From Daphnia pulex (taxonomy: Eukaryota > Arthropoda > Branchiopoda > Diplostraca > Daphniidae), in assembly GCF_021134715.1 (NCBI RefSeq), contig NC_060020.1, positions 3,224,001 through 3,288,000 on the forward strand: DNA of 64,000 nucleotides, in the 5' to 3' direction. A program made the translations under genes and the position numbers. The notes under the pieces are model-generated. The model was given only the letters and a program-made list of their open reading frames with translations, was not told where the DNA came from and did no database searches. This document shows, piece by piece, positions 1-11,703 of this stretch (position 1 is its first letter; every line of letters starts with the position of its first letter).

Positions 1-368
1 AAATCAACTTCATTTTCTGCAATCCCAGCCAAACCCCTAATTTGCAACAAAGTTGCTGCTCGTAGAAGGTTGTTTAGTTGATCTTGTTCTATATTGACTT
101 CTCCTTTGTAAATAAACTGTAGAATAGCTTCTAAAATATTTAGACTAATATCATGCAGAATTATTATTGGATGTCGGCAAGTATTATTTTTAAGCAAACT
201 TTTAAATATCATACTGCAAGCACTCAAAACAACTTTGTGAGCTCGAATTTCTTGTCCTCCGCAAAACAGGGTCACATCACAAAAGGATTCTTCGTCCCAC
301 AGAATCTCTAATGTCGTAGTTAAACTTGATTGAAAATTGTTCCACCTTAAACAAACTTGATTGTCCAT
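1..368 (-). CDS. BTB/POZ protein of the tramtrack/lola type, N-terminal part only
   Basis: The minus strand opens with an ATG at 366-368 and stays open to the window edge, about 122 codons, so the gene is cut off. The protein begins MDNQVCLRWNNFQSSLTTTL and continues with DVTLFCGGQEIRAHKVVLSA, the signature of the insect BTB-ttk group (bric-a-brac, tramtrack, lola, broad), followed by the helices that end in the YKGEVNI and LLRAATLLQIRGL segments. Known members are transcription factors that dimerise through this domain and carry zinc fingers or other DNA-binding domains further on, outside this window. Which family member it is cannot be told from the BTB domain alone. It stands head-to-head with CPSF1, with 480 bp between the two start codons. 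Confidence 0.85.
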   Translation of the reverse strand, partial: MDNQVCLRWNNFQSSLTTTLEILWDEESFCDVTLFCGGQEIRAHKVVLSACSMIFKSLLKNNTCRHPIIILHDISLNILEAILQFIYKGEVNIEQDQLNNLLRAATLLQIRGLAGIAENEVD

Positions 369-848
369 CTTGAATAAAATTATTTTGAGAATCAGCAGTA
401 GCAAACAATAAAACAAAAACAAGCCCACAAAGTTGTTGTTTTCCGTTTTTATTACTTCAGTTTACAACAAAGCTGTCTGCTAGTTTATCTTGTATTTCTT
501 TTCCCCCAGTGCCAGTGGCAAACTTTTGCAAGTTGCCGGAGCCGGACTCTTATTAGAGGAATTCGCAGAATTTCATCAAATTGAGCAATTCACGAATCAT
601 AATTAAATTCAATGAACGAGATAAATTTAAACGAGCAATAGGCCAATTTATGAATGACCGTAAAATAGAAAAGAACCGACATACATGTTCTATGGAAAAT
701 ATTCGATTTGTCAACGTTGAAAGCTTTACAGCGGACGAAAATAACGCTGAATGTCAAAATTTTTAGAACTTTTATTCTCATTTATTGTAATGAAAACGTT
801 TCAGTATTTGAAATAAAACTGATTTTGTAAACAACAAAAGAGATAACA
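369..848. other. Divergent intergenic region between BTB gene and CPSF1
   Basis: The stretch holds the 5' flanks of two genes read away from each other. A 61-codon ORF on the plus strand (581-766) has no recognisable features and AT-rich codon use, so I treat it as chance. No clear TATA box is visible. The TC-rich tract and AG near 500-508 resembles a splice acceptor, so a 5' untranslated exon of either gene may lie here. Confidence 0.4.
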
Positions 849-3800
849 ATGTTCTCGTTATTCAAACAATCATATCCTGCAACTAGCGTAGAGCATGCGA
901 TATATTGCCGTTTCTATGGCGGAAAAGAAAAGAACTTGGTGGTTGCCGGTGCAAATGTGTTACGAGTTTTCCGGCTTATTCCAAATACAGATGAAAAAAT
1001 GTTACGGAAAGAAAGCGCTGATGGCCAACCTCCCAAAATGAAGTTAGAATGCTTAGCATCTTACAATTTGTTTGGAAAAGTTATGTCAATTGCTGCAGTC
1101 AGTCTCCCAGGATCGTCTCAAGATACAATACTAATGAGCTTCGCTCACGCCAAGCTTAGTCTTATTGAATATGACCCTGTGTCTGATAACCTGAAAACAT
1201 TATCACTTCACAACTTTGAAGGCAAGTAATAAATTTGTGCAAAGCTTACATGGACCCAGAATAATGATAGTTGTTTCAATTTTAGATGAAGGAATAGGGA
1301 GTAACCACAAAATACCAGAAATTCGAGTGGATCCTGAAGGAAGATGTGCTGCTTTGTTAATTTTTCGCAACACATTAGCTATTCTCCCTTTTCGCAAGGA
1401 TTCTGCTCATGATAGCAATGTTACTCTTTCTTCGTATATTATCAAGCTTACAGATCTTGAAGAAAGAGTGGACAATGTGATTGATGTGCAATTCTTACAT
1501 GGCTACTATGAGCCCACTTTAATCATCCTCTATGAGCCAGTAGGAACATTTCCAGGAAGAATAGCAGTCCGCCAGGATACTTGTAATATGGTAGCTGTGT
1601 CGTTAAACACTCAGCAGCGTGTCCATCCGATAATCTGGTCATTGAACAGTCTTCCATTTGATTGCTCTCAATTACTACCGGTTCCCAAGCCATTAGGTGG
1701 GGCTTTAATTATGGCGGTTAATTCAGTCATTTATGTAAATCAAAGCGTTCCCCCTTACGGAGTGTCTGTCAACAGCATTGCGGACCACTGCACCAGCTTC
1801 CCTTTGAGTGAGTAGATGCCTCTGATTTATTTTATAGTTAAATTATTATTAATAAAATTCAATCGCAATAGAACCGTACGAAGGCTCGAGGATAGGTCTT
1901 GACTGTGCTCGAGCTGCCTTCTTGCAGTACGACCGAGTTGTCCTTTCACTGAAGGGTGGCGAACTATACGTGTTAACGTTGTTTGCCGACAGTATGCGGT
2001 CCGTACGCAAGTTTCATCTTGAGAAAGCCGCCGCCAGTGTCTTGACTACCTGTCTATGCATCTGCGATAACTACTTGTTTCTCGGCTCACGGCTTGGCAA
2101 TTCGTTGCTCTTGGCCTTTCAGACTAAAGACTACAACCAGTATGCAACTCCTTTCGCTGCAAAGAAACCTAAGATGGAGCAATTCAGTTTGCTCTTTGAT
2201 CAGGTAGACAATACATTTATTGTTTAAATATTATTCCTAAATAAAAAGATTACAAAATTTCTATTGAAACAAGGAATTGGATCATTTAGACGAGGAGGAG
2301 ATTGACAACTACCTCTATGGAGAAGATCATGAGTCGACTGACAGTAAGGCCATTAGTTATCAATTTGAGGTTTGTGACAGCCTCCTCAATATTGGACCTT
2401 GTGGACAGGTAATACTTTTATAACTTTGTCTGAACTGTCAATTTAATCAAGATAAATTATGGAAATTTAGATGGCAGTAGGTGAACCAGCGTCAACTTGT
2501 ACTGATTTTGATAAAAAGAGTCCAGATCCTGATGTTGAAATTGTTACTACTTCTGGTTATGGAAAGAATGGAGCTATTTGTGTGCTACAGCGTACAATGA
2601 AACCACAGGTTAAAACTGACATTAGAAATAATTTCCTATTTTGTTTAAATAATATTTAAAATTTTATCTTTAAAATTGAAATCCAGGTTGTCACGACGTT
2701 TGAGCTCCCTGAAGTGAGTGACATGTTCACTGTGTTTGCTTCGCGTAATAATGAAGACGCTATTATGCATACATATTTGCTACTTTCACGAGCTGATTCC
2801 ACAATGGTTAATATTATTGTTATAAACGGCGTGTTAAATTATTGAACGGTAAATAATTTTTTTTCTCTTATTAGGTTTTACAAACCGGACAAGAAATTAA
2901 TGAAATGGATCAATCAGGGTTTAACGTGACTAGCCCTACTATTTTGGCAGCAAATCTAGGAAATAATAGATTTATTGTTCAAGTTTGCCCTACAAGCGTA
3001 CGTTTACTTGATGCCGCTGCAACCGTTCTTCAGGAATTAGTAATGGACTCCGACTTCCTTATAACTTCGGCATCGGCTTCGGATCCCTATGTTGCTGTTT
3101 TGACTGAGAATGGTCGAATCGGTCTTCTTACATTTGTCGAAGGATCTCAACTCGAAATGATTTTTCCTGTCCTCTCTAAGGTTAGAATGGAAATTTAGTG
3201 TTTTAAAGAAGAATGTGAAATTTAACATTTTCTTGATTCAGAATTCTCCTGTCGTTTGCGTCTGTTTATACCGTGACATTAGTGGTTTGTTTAACACAAC
3301 TATCCCGGAAACGGATTCGCCGGAAACCACGAAATTGCATACGGCCAACAAATCTCTAAATGCTAAAAAGTATACGCTAGATATCTTTAAGTTTAAATTT
3401 AGGAAGGAAATATTGATAAACTCTGTTCAATTAAGGGAAATGGATGACGAAGAAGATTATCTCTACGGTGATACCAACACCGAAGAAAGTCGACCCACAG
3501 AAGACAAAACTCACACTAAATTTACTCCTCAACAAAAGTAATCAGAATTTATCAGAATATCTCTTTGGTTAATTTTATTAATGGAACATTTCTCAAAATT
3601 TGTTGTAGAGTAATCGACTACTTCCGAGAAATAAAGCCAACCTTTTGGCTCTCCATCATTCGGCAAAATGGAACATTAGAAATCTACTCACTAGCAGGCC
3701 AATCAGTAGTGGAAACTTTTCAGACTGTTCACGTACACTTAGGACACCGACTTCTCTTTAATATGAAAGCAGATGAGACATCTCTTCCATCGTCGACTCA

Positions 3801-6234
3801 CTGCAATATCGTAGAAATGGGAATCTTCGGTCTTGGACACTTACATCGCCGACCCCTTTTGATGATTAGAACTTCAGATTTCGGTGTTTTGCTTTACGAA
3901 GCCATACCTGCCTTACCGATTTACGATAGCAAACAGAAAAATGAACTTAAAATACGATTCAGAAAGCTAAACCATAGCCTTCTTCTGAGAGAAACCAAAA
4001 CTTAGTAAGTTTTTGTCTTAAATTCTAGCTATAAAGCCCAATTAAGTGCAAAACTTATTAATTAAATAACTGTTAAATTTAAACAAAATATTTTTTACAA
4101 ATGATTAAACTATGAGTTACTAATTTTCTCCTAACAGTGTTCGAAAAGGTGGTCAGTCTGTGGTACTAGAACCTTATGCGTGGAAAACAAATCAGTTTAA
4201 ATATTTTTCAAATATTGCTGGCTATACCGGGGTAAGTGTTTCATGAAATATGGATATTGTTTTCGTTAATTAATGTGGAAATTTTATTTTCAAGGTGTTT
4301 ATTGGCGGCCCCTATCCACACTGGTTGTTTATGACTTCACGCGGCGAATTGCGGTTACATCCCATGAGTATTGATGGTTCAATAAAATGCTTCGCATGTT
4401 TTCACAACGTTAACTGCGCCCAAGGTTTTATTTATCTCAATCGAAAAGTAAGATTTATAAATTATAGGTGTATTTAATAATATCTGAGACAAAGTAATTA
4501 TTATTTATAGGATGAATTGCGGATATGTTTATTACCAACCCTGTTCAACTACGATGCCCCCTGGCCTGTTCGCAAAGTTCCACTACGTTGTACTCCGCAC
4601 TACCTGATATACCACGTTGAAACGAAAACGTATATTTTGGCGACCAGTCTGGCTGAACCCACAAACAGAATTTATCGGTAGTCTAAAACAATCGCCAGTT
4701 GGTTTTGATGACTTTCTGTTAAACATCTAATTGATTAAGGTTTAATGGAGACGACAAAGAACTGAGTTTAGAAGAACGAGACGACCGCTTTCCATATCCC
4801 CACGTGGAAAAGTTTGCCATCCAACTGATTTCACCCGTAACTTGGGAAGTAAGGACCGATTTTCGCCTTTTTATGCTTTTAGCGAAATTTTATAAATAAT
4901 ATCGTTGTGTTAGGCAGTTCCTAATACCCGGATGGATTTGGATGATTGGGAACACGTAACATGTTTGAAAACCGTAAGCCTTGAGTACGAAGGCCACGCT
5001 TCGGGGTTAAAGGATTACCTTGCAGTCAGCACAAATTACAACTACGGCGAGGACATCATCAGTCGTGGTCGAATCTTTATTCTTGATTTGATCGAAGTCG
5101 TTCCAGAACCCGGTCAACCATTGACTAAAAACAAAATCAAAACGCTCTATGCTAAGGATCAGAAGGGACCTGTTGCCGCTATTAGTAGTGTCTGCGGTTA
5201 TCTTGTGGCTGCGATTGGTCAAAAGGTGAGCATTTTCATTTACCCCCATACTAATAAATTAAGTAAACAGAAAATAATTTCATTTATTCTGCTGATTGTA
5301 GATATACTTATGGCAACTCAAAAATGATGATTTGGTCGGGATTGCATTTATTGACACTGAAATATACATCCACCAACTACTCAACATTAAAAGTTTCATC
5401 CTAGCAGCAGATGTATACAAGAGTGTTTCGATTCTACGTTTCCAAGAAGAATACCGAACGTTATGTATTGTGGCACGAGATTACCAACCCCTCGAAGTCA
5501 TGGCCGTTGACTATTATATCGACAACACACAGCTTGGTTTCTTAGTCAGCGATGCAGAAAAGAACCTCATTCTCTATATGTATCAACCAGAGGCACGAGA
5601 GAGCCAAGGAGGGCACCGCCTTATTCGCAAAGCCGATTTCCATGTTGGTCAAGTAGTTTCAACAATGTTTCGAATCAAGTAAGTCTAAGTATTTATTTTT
5701 GAGTTGAATAAGCATAGAATATTAGTCAGGTTAGAAAAATAAAAGGAGGTAGTCGACTCTACCACGACGTATTCCGAGGAATTTTTCATTATCATGTCTT
5801 CTAATATTTATTTATTTATTTTTTATTTTTTATTTTACTTTAGATGCAAAATCGGTGACCCAACAACGGAAAAGCGCTTTCCTCCTCTCATAGAAAAACG
5901 GCAAATGATAGGATTTGGTACGCTTGATGGCGGATTGGGGTACGTGTTACCTATTCCAGAGAAAACCTATCGACGCTTGCAAATGCTTCATAATGTTCTG
6001 CACACTACGATGACTCATGCTGGAGGACTCAACCCCAAGGCTTACCGAGCTTACCAGACCAAGAATAAGAGCTTAGTTAACAATACCAAATCCATTGTTG
6101 ACGGAGAACTTGTTTTCAGCTTCCTTACGCTCCCACACGAAGAACAATTAGAAGTGGCAAGAAAAATTGGAACTAAAGTTGAAGAATTGATAGATGATTT
6201 CATTGAAATAGATCGATACACGGCTCATTTTTGA
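849..6234 (+). CDS. CPSF1: Cleavage and polyadenylation specificity factor subunit 1 (CPSF160)
   Basis: The largest CPSF subunit, the nuclear scaffold that with WDR33, CPSF30 and FIP1 recognises AAUAAA in pre-mRNA 3'-end processing. Sixteen exons fit without a frame break: 849-1221, 1286-1807, 1872-2203, 2274-2408, 2471-2608, 2687-2806, 2875-3180, 3242-3537, 3609-4004, 4138-4231, 4295-4447, 4511-4677, 4740-4848, 4914-5225, 5302-5678, 5844-6234. The product is 1406 residues; human CPSF1 is 1443. Landmarks close to the human protein are [47 protein letters not shown] and the C-terminal [20 protein letters not shown] ending in RYTAHF. It is built from the WD40-like beta-propellers of the DDB1/SF3B3 family. 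An acidic patch ([11 protein letters not shown]) lies in exon 8. Intron 1 (1222-1285) starts with GC, not GT: translation into GTs nearby would not restore the conserved frame. Start chosen because [20 protein letters not shown] matches the family N-terminus. Confidence 0.97.
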
Positions 6235-6295
6235 ACAGGCATTGCATTCAAATACACAAATCGGTTCTCAGATAACTTAAGACAAATATCCTTAA

Positions 6296-6301
6296 AATAA
6301 A
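6296..6301 (+). terminator. Poly(A) signal AATAAA of CPSF1
   Basis: AATAAA lies 61 bp after the CPSF1 stop codon and only about 50 bp before the stop codon of the convergent HAUS4-like gene, so the two 3' untranslated regions must abut or overlap. Confidence 0.6.
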
Positions 6302-6349
6302 TGGATTATTTTCTAAAGCACATGCGTGATACGAATTGTTTGTAGATTT

Positions 6350-7464
6350 TTAGTTCACCGAATAACTTTGTAATTTTTCGAGTGTCCACTTTTTTTGTTT
6401 GATCGTTTCTCGCAGTTTGCCATATTCGTTGACGATGCAATTGAAGTCATGTCCAACAGATTCATAACGATTCAATCTTAATCGAGAAGCCCGAATTTCG
6501 TTTTCAGTTTGCTCGCTTTTAGCTTCCAATTCTTTTGAAATCTTTTTCAGAGCCGGGACAGTTTCTTTGGTATACGTCTCACACAAAATTTCTAAGTGAA
6601 GGGACTTTATCTTGAGATAAAGAGCATCACATTGGACTTCAAGGGATTCGCTTTGAGAGACATTCTGCTCGTTTTGAATCTCAATCATGTGTTTTTGAAG
6701 AAGATTTTCCATGATTTGCAAGCTTTCCAGAAGAGTTGTAGTATACTTGGTGTACTGTTCTTTCAAAGCTTGATCATTCTCTTCCATTGTTTTTTTAAGA
6801 TTTTCAGCAGCTTTTAATTTTGAACTGATCAGTGATGGGAGTTGATTTAACTTTGCTTTGAGTAACTCTTGATTATTGCCTGGGAATAAAATAAGAGATA
6901 ACAGGTAAGAATAAATTAATTGTTTTTTAAGTAAATTTACCTTGAACATCATGTCCCATTTCATTTAACAGTACAATTCCTTTCTCAATAAGCTGATTTT
7001 TAAGTTGTGCTTGTGTCCATAATGTTACATCATCATCTATTTTCTCCTGCTTGAAATTAACCCCAAAAACTCGCAAGGCATCTTCAGTATTTGGTTTATC
7101 GCCTTTAACTATTTTCATTGATTCAGCTAATTCAGATGACACAAAAGCCGTTTCCAAGGTCTTGAGAGACTAACAAAAGAAATTATGATTACTGCTGTGA
7201 ATCTAGATAATGTTATAGGTCTACCTCATCATCTTCCACATTAGAATCAGCAATAATATCCCAAATACAGTCGTATACAAGCTTTATAGCTTCATAGCTG
7301 TTTATTGTTTTTTGATACTCTTGAAAAACTTGATTTCTTTCTTCATTCATAGATTTTGTCCCAAAATTATTGGAGCACAATCTGTCTTCAAACAATTCTT
7401 TGAGGAATTGGGCAAAATGTGGATACCTTTCTGCATTAGAACGGGTCAGAAAATTTTCCGCCAT
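6350..7464 (-). CDS. HAUS4: Augmin (HAUS) complex subunit, HAUS4-like
   Basis: Three exons on the minus strand, 7225-7464, 6941-7169 and 6350-6879, join in phase to a 332-residue protein. It is mostly helical coiled coil: residues from about 165 on are rich in E, K, Q and L heptads, and the C-terminal pattern RLNRYESVGHDFNCIVNEYG followed by a KKWTLEKLQ segment resembles HAUS4 as I recall it; human HAUS4 is 363 residues. The augmin complex has eight subunits, sits on spindle microtubules and recruits gamma-tubulin for branching nucleation. The call rests on pattern and length, not on a diagnostic motif, so another augmin subunit or an unrelated coiled-coil protein is possible. It is convergent with CPSF1 (115 bp between stops) and divergent from the membrane-protein gene at 8154. 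Confidence 0.5.
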
Positions 7465-8153
7465 TTCACTGCCTTAAGGTTGGAGATTGACAGATGTTCA
7501 ACACCAATTTTCTCAACAAAATCTTTGAATCGTTTACTTTATTGTCGCGACTCGCGAGGTTTGTCTTTTGAGCTGTCAGAAAATTTTTTAAATGAAAAAA
7601 CATAACAGCAGCATTGCCACTTTCGGCCACAAATAGATGCGCTAATTTACTTGGTTAATTAATTTTTGTAAGTTAATTTGTGTTGTAGCTCGAATCAATA
7701 GTATTTCTTTCAAGATTAGGAACTCATTCAGCTAAAATATTATGGAATTTGTGGTTATAATCATATCATAATTACATTTCCAAAATAGTCTTGTCAAACA
7801 ACTTTCACAACGACAACGATGGAGATTGGCTTTACTGATTTAAGTGATTTTCGAAAAGAATCGTGCGCAAGGCAGTGAAAAGTTGTTTCAAATTTGAAAA
7901 AAATTGCCTCGCTATTCGTTCATTTGCACGATAGACATTAGGCCTATAGGGCATAGGCGAAAATGCTTTTTCCTTTGTCACATGGCAAGTTGACATTCCT
8001 ACATTCCCTTGGGATGTAGGATTAGTCAACTCAGTAGCCTAGAGACAAAAAGTCTATCAGTCTCATAGGGTTTGTGTCAGAACTCGTATCATACGATACT
8101 GCGTATTAAATTAATTTATTTTATTTTATTTCGTCGTTATTGTTGATTGGAGT
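7465..8153. promoter_or_regulatory. Divergent promoter region with a cluster of inverted repeats
   Basis: This 690 bp segment separates two start codons that point away from each other. No ORF in it looks coding. Between 7930 and 8105 several dyads cluster: an octamer palindrome TAGGCCTA, a 42 bp imperfect hairpin at 7989-8030 (arms GTTGAC and CCTACAT matched by ATGTAGG and GTCAAC), a GAGAC/GTCTC pair, and GTATC/GATAC. They could be binding sites or the remains of a small non-autonomous element; no clear terminal repeats or target duplication was seen. Confidence 0.45.
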
Positions 8154-9915
8154 ATGGCTAGTATCTATGGCCGCCACGAAGAACGAAGTACTCTTGCTTT
8201 GATTACCACAGGTAACCATTTAATTGATTCAAATATTTCCATGTAGTATATATTTCATTCAGCCATGTCATACTCATACAATGTATTTCTGTAGGATTTC
8301 AAGAATTTTCTCGTACTTCTGGGGTCTATCTAGCAAAAGTTCCACTTGTCCACAAATTAGGTGAGTCAACAAACTTTAGGCGATTCAGCTTTTCTATATC
8401 TGGATTGATTACCGCAACAGTTATAATGAATTTTATTCAGTTGCTGTGGGAACCTTGGTCATATCAACTATTTTGGTTGGAGGTTTTCATTTTCTGAGAG
8501 GCAGAAGAATGGTAAATTTCTTATTCAACATTGATTCACTTATTAACATTGCTAGTGTTTTCATGGAATAAACACTTCATTATTTATTTTAATGTATTGT
8601 GAATAAGGTCGATCACCAAGATGAAGGGTTATTTCATAAAATCAAGAAATATAAAGTGGTTAAGGTGTCCCTGAATGCAGTTGATCGTCTCCTTCACATG
8701 GTTGAGTCCTTAATTGTTCCAAGACGTATGTTACTAGCTGTCTTGTTTATTTTTTGGAAATTGTTGATATGTTTAATCATTCTCTATTTGAATCCAAGAC
8801 AATGTGATGAAAGACAAGCAGTCTCCTAAGGTGAGCTGTGAGGTGTCTTCCAATTCCATGTGCAATGAATTAAATGGTCTTCCCAAATTACTGAATCTTC
8901 GTCACATATCTTCCTCAAATGGTATGCTTTCATTGTGAGTAAATTTTTCTAGTTTAAACATTTATGTGATATTGTTTCCTTATTTTGCCAGGAACTCCTT
9001 GTAACCAACAAAAACCATCTGATGCTGAAGACTGGACTCCATTCTCTTCAGTCTCTACTGCTGTCGATGAAAGCGTTTTCGATCGTAGCTGTGTATCCTT
9101 AATGGAAGATTTATCGCAAAGCACAATTTCTACACCGATTCGCGATTTGCGTCAACAAATGGTTAACATTATTTCTGTGTTGTAACGATGAAGAAATAAC
9201 AATGTGTTTTGTGAATGTAGGCTTCCAAAATCCGAGCATGGCGTCTTGCGATACAAGATCTGGAGGATATTCAGGAATTTCCGTCTTGGTCTCCAAGCCC
9301 TGTAAGTATTAGTTAATAAGTGGAATAGTTCAGTTGCCAAATAATTTTTTTAATTTGTTTTTCAAGTCTCGTGGAGTGCAGAATCAGAACTTTTTTACCC
9401 GCATATTGAATTCGCTCTCCGGGTGGTTACCGCTACGTTTGACTGGTTCAGCTAATGCTACAGTACCAGGATCAGGAGTAAGTCTGTTGATTTTGTCAAT
9501 CAAGTATACTTTGTCTATAGTTAATGTTCTTACAATGCAGCGCAAGAGGAAGCGTCTGGACGCTGACGACGACGACTTAGCCTTGTATATTCCTCATTAT
9601 AAAGGCCAGTCGAAACTGAATGGAGGAGGATTGCTGAGCTCTGAGGCCACTGAACAACCTCCTACGCTGACACTCTCGATGGTTCCTATAATTGGAAATT
9701 GGTTTTCTCCAGTTCAACTGGAAACCACTAAGGACAACCGTGAATCGCAACTAGACCATATTTCTTTGATACAGCGTGATTGCGACTCTCCTCTGAAACA
9801 AGCATCAAATTCAACAAGCGACAGTGATCCTTACGAAATAATAGATACCGAAGCTAGCAATGGCGAAGATGTTACTTCGGAGCAACAGAACGAAGTTCCC
9901 GTCGAATGTCCTTAG
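8154..9915 (+). CDS. Uncharacterised single-pass membrane protein
   Basis: Nine exons join in phase: 8154-8211, 8295-8360, 8441-8511, 8608-8725, 8799-8921, 8992-9161, 9221-9301, 9367-9477, 9541-9915, giving 390 residues beginning MASIYGRHEERSTLALITTG. Residues about 41-58 (VAVGTLVISTILVGGFHFL) form one clear membrane span followed by RGRRM, so the long C-terminal part is probably cytosolic or matrix-facing. A conserved-looking helical segment near residue 200 (DLRQQMASKIRAWRLAIQDL) and a basic run RKRKRL followed by DADDDD near the start of the last exon are the only other features; the latter could be a nuclear import signal. I do not recognise the family. Mitoguardin (FAM73) was considered because it too has an N-terminal span, but the sequence does not match. 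The exon structure is regular and every splice junction keeps frame, so it is very likely a real gene. It is convergent with the eIF2 beta gene. Confidence 0.8.
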
Positions 9916-10152
9916 ACCATGGAGTTTGAGTGGAAGTAAAAATTTGTTCATAAAATATAAAATTGTAACACACTAGAATTCGTTGTAACTAAGATTATTG
10001 AAAGTAATTAAACACAAAATTGTGGCGTAAAACAATTGTGCTTATCCTAAAATTATGGAAATTTTGCTTGGAAAAAAATGGTAAAGGAAAGAAAATGTAT
10101 TTCTCTCATTAATGACAAAAGACAGCACATATTTTTTTCTGTACGAAGTAAT

Positions 10153-11252
10153 TTACGCCGTTTTGGCTCGAATGGCCGCGCGTTTTCCGGTAACGGCCTG
10201 GAAACCAGATTTGATGGAGGCTACAGAACATCTTGAACCGCATGTTTCACATTGGAGGAAGAAAAGTCGAGTATCTTTCTGAAGAATTGTATCAGGTGAT
10301 CGACACGTATGACAAGTGACGTATTCTTTAACGTAACGACGTAATACGTTTTCCATCTGTTTCTGTTGGAAACGACCTTTGATGATGAGTTGATTGTTAC
10401 CATCAACAGACCCACTGGTACCTAACTCAGCCAGAAGAAATGCCAATACGTGTTTAGGTTGTCGATGTAACCTGAGAAGCAAAATAATTCTGTCGTAAGA
10501 GAAGTAGTCAAAAGAGTAACAAATATAACTTACGTTTTACATATTTCAGAAAAGTTCGCGAATGACGTTTTCTTGGTTCCAATTCGCACAACCTGGGGAG
10601 GCCTCATTGTAAACTTTTTCTTTTCTCCAGCTACCATTTCAGGATTCTTCTCTCTCATGATATTAAATACTCGATTAAGAAGCTCATCATAAGTGTAATC
10701 TCCATCAGTGGTCCAGGCAACTCCAGCATTTTCCTCTGTAAAACAAATGTAAAAAATGTTGACTTTTGAATTCAAACCATAATGTATTTCTTTATTACCT
10801 TTCTCGTCTTTCTCTTCTTCAACTGCTCCAGTATTTTTCTTCTTCTTCTTCTTTTTCAAGCTTTTAGAAAAGTCAAGATCTAAATCCTCTTGATCTTCAA
10901 CTGCTTCTCCTTCTTGTCCTTCAACTTCAGGTGAGGCTACTTCAGTATCTTCAAGTTGGAAAGCCTTCTTTTTAGATTTTTTCTTCTTTTTGCCAAAGCT
11001 TTCAAGATCTAAGTCATCTACTTCTTTTACTTCTTCCTCTTCAGGATTTTCGTTTTCCTTTCCTACTTCTAACTCAACCGGCTCATTGCCAACTGTTCCA
11101 CCAGCTAAAGCTGCGTCAAAATCGAAAGGGGTCTTCTTGGCCTTCTTCTTTTTCTTCTTCAAAGATGGATCAAAAATCTAAAAAAAAACAATTTATATAA
11201 TTTGACATGGTAAACACTCTAAACAATAACTTACTGCTTCTTCTTCTGCCAT
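10153..11252 (-). CDS. EIF2S2: Translation initiation factor eIF2 subunit beta
   Basis: Four exons, 11235-11252, 10799-11177, 10534-10735 and 10153-10471, give a 305-residue protein beginning [18 protein letters not shown]. It is the beta subunit of the eIF2 GTPase complex, which carries Met-tRNAi to the 40S subunit. The N-terminal half holds the three lysine blocks (K-boxes) that bind eIF5 and eIF2B epsilon, separated by acidic stretches. The C-terminal half is nearly identical to animal orthologs: [20 protein letters not shown], the [10 protein letters not shown] segment, [16 protein letters not shown], and a C2-C2 zinc ribbon (CHTC and CETC) followed by [14 protein letters not shown]. The first coding exon is only six codons, and the initiator ATG was chosen by the family N-terminus MAEEE. 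It is divergent from CTU2 with 451 bp between starts. Confidence 0.97.
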
Positions 11253-11703
11253 GATTAAACAATACTAATTTTGTAGCACAAGTTATTAACAAATATAACG
11301 GTGTAAACGTGTCTAGCCGGAATACCAGCTGATGCAATGGCAGACCTGAATGCTGTTTTACACACAGCTAAGCTGTTGCCATTACGTCATGTGAACCACA
11401 TAAATGCCATTAAGAACTCATTGAATTGGAAGTTTAATTTATATGTTACGTATTTTGATTATTTTATGTAAGTTAGAGAATAAATTTCAAGATATTATCA
11501 AAATAAAATATTAATGTCAGTTGTTTGGCAAGCATGTTAATTAGCAGACGACATATTTAGTTATTTACTGCAACGTGATTCCTGATTCGGGAATTTTGAT
11601 CGTGTAATCGTGTAAATGCGTACTCTGCCTCGTTTTGACAATCTAATTTTTTAGTAATTTGATAATTTTATATCAGCATACCTCTTACCTCTATAATAAG
11701 CTC
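11253..11703. promoter_or_regulatory. Divergent intergenic region between EIF2S2 and CTU2
   Basis: AT-rich spacer holding both 5' untranslated regions. No coding ORF or clear core-promoter motif could be assigned; a shared bidirectional promoter is an inference from the head-to-head arrangement and short spacing. Confidence 0.4.

Noticed and set aside
581-766. 61-codon plus-strand ORF upstream of CPSF1
   Set aside because: AT-rich codons, no motif, mirrored by an equal ORF on the other strand; fits a 5' flank.
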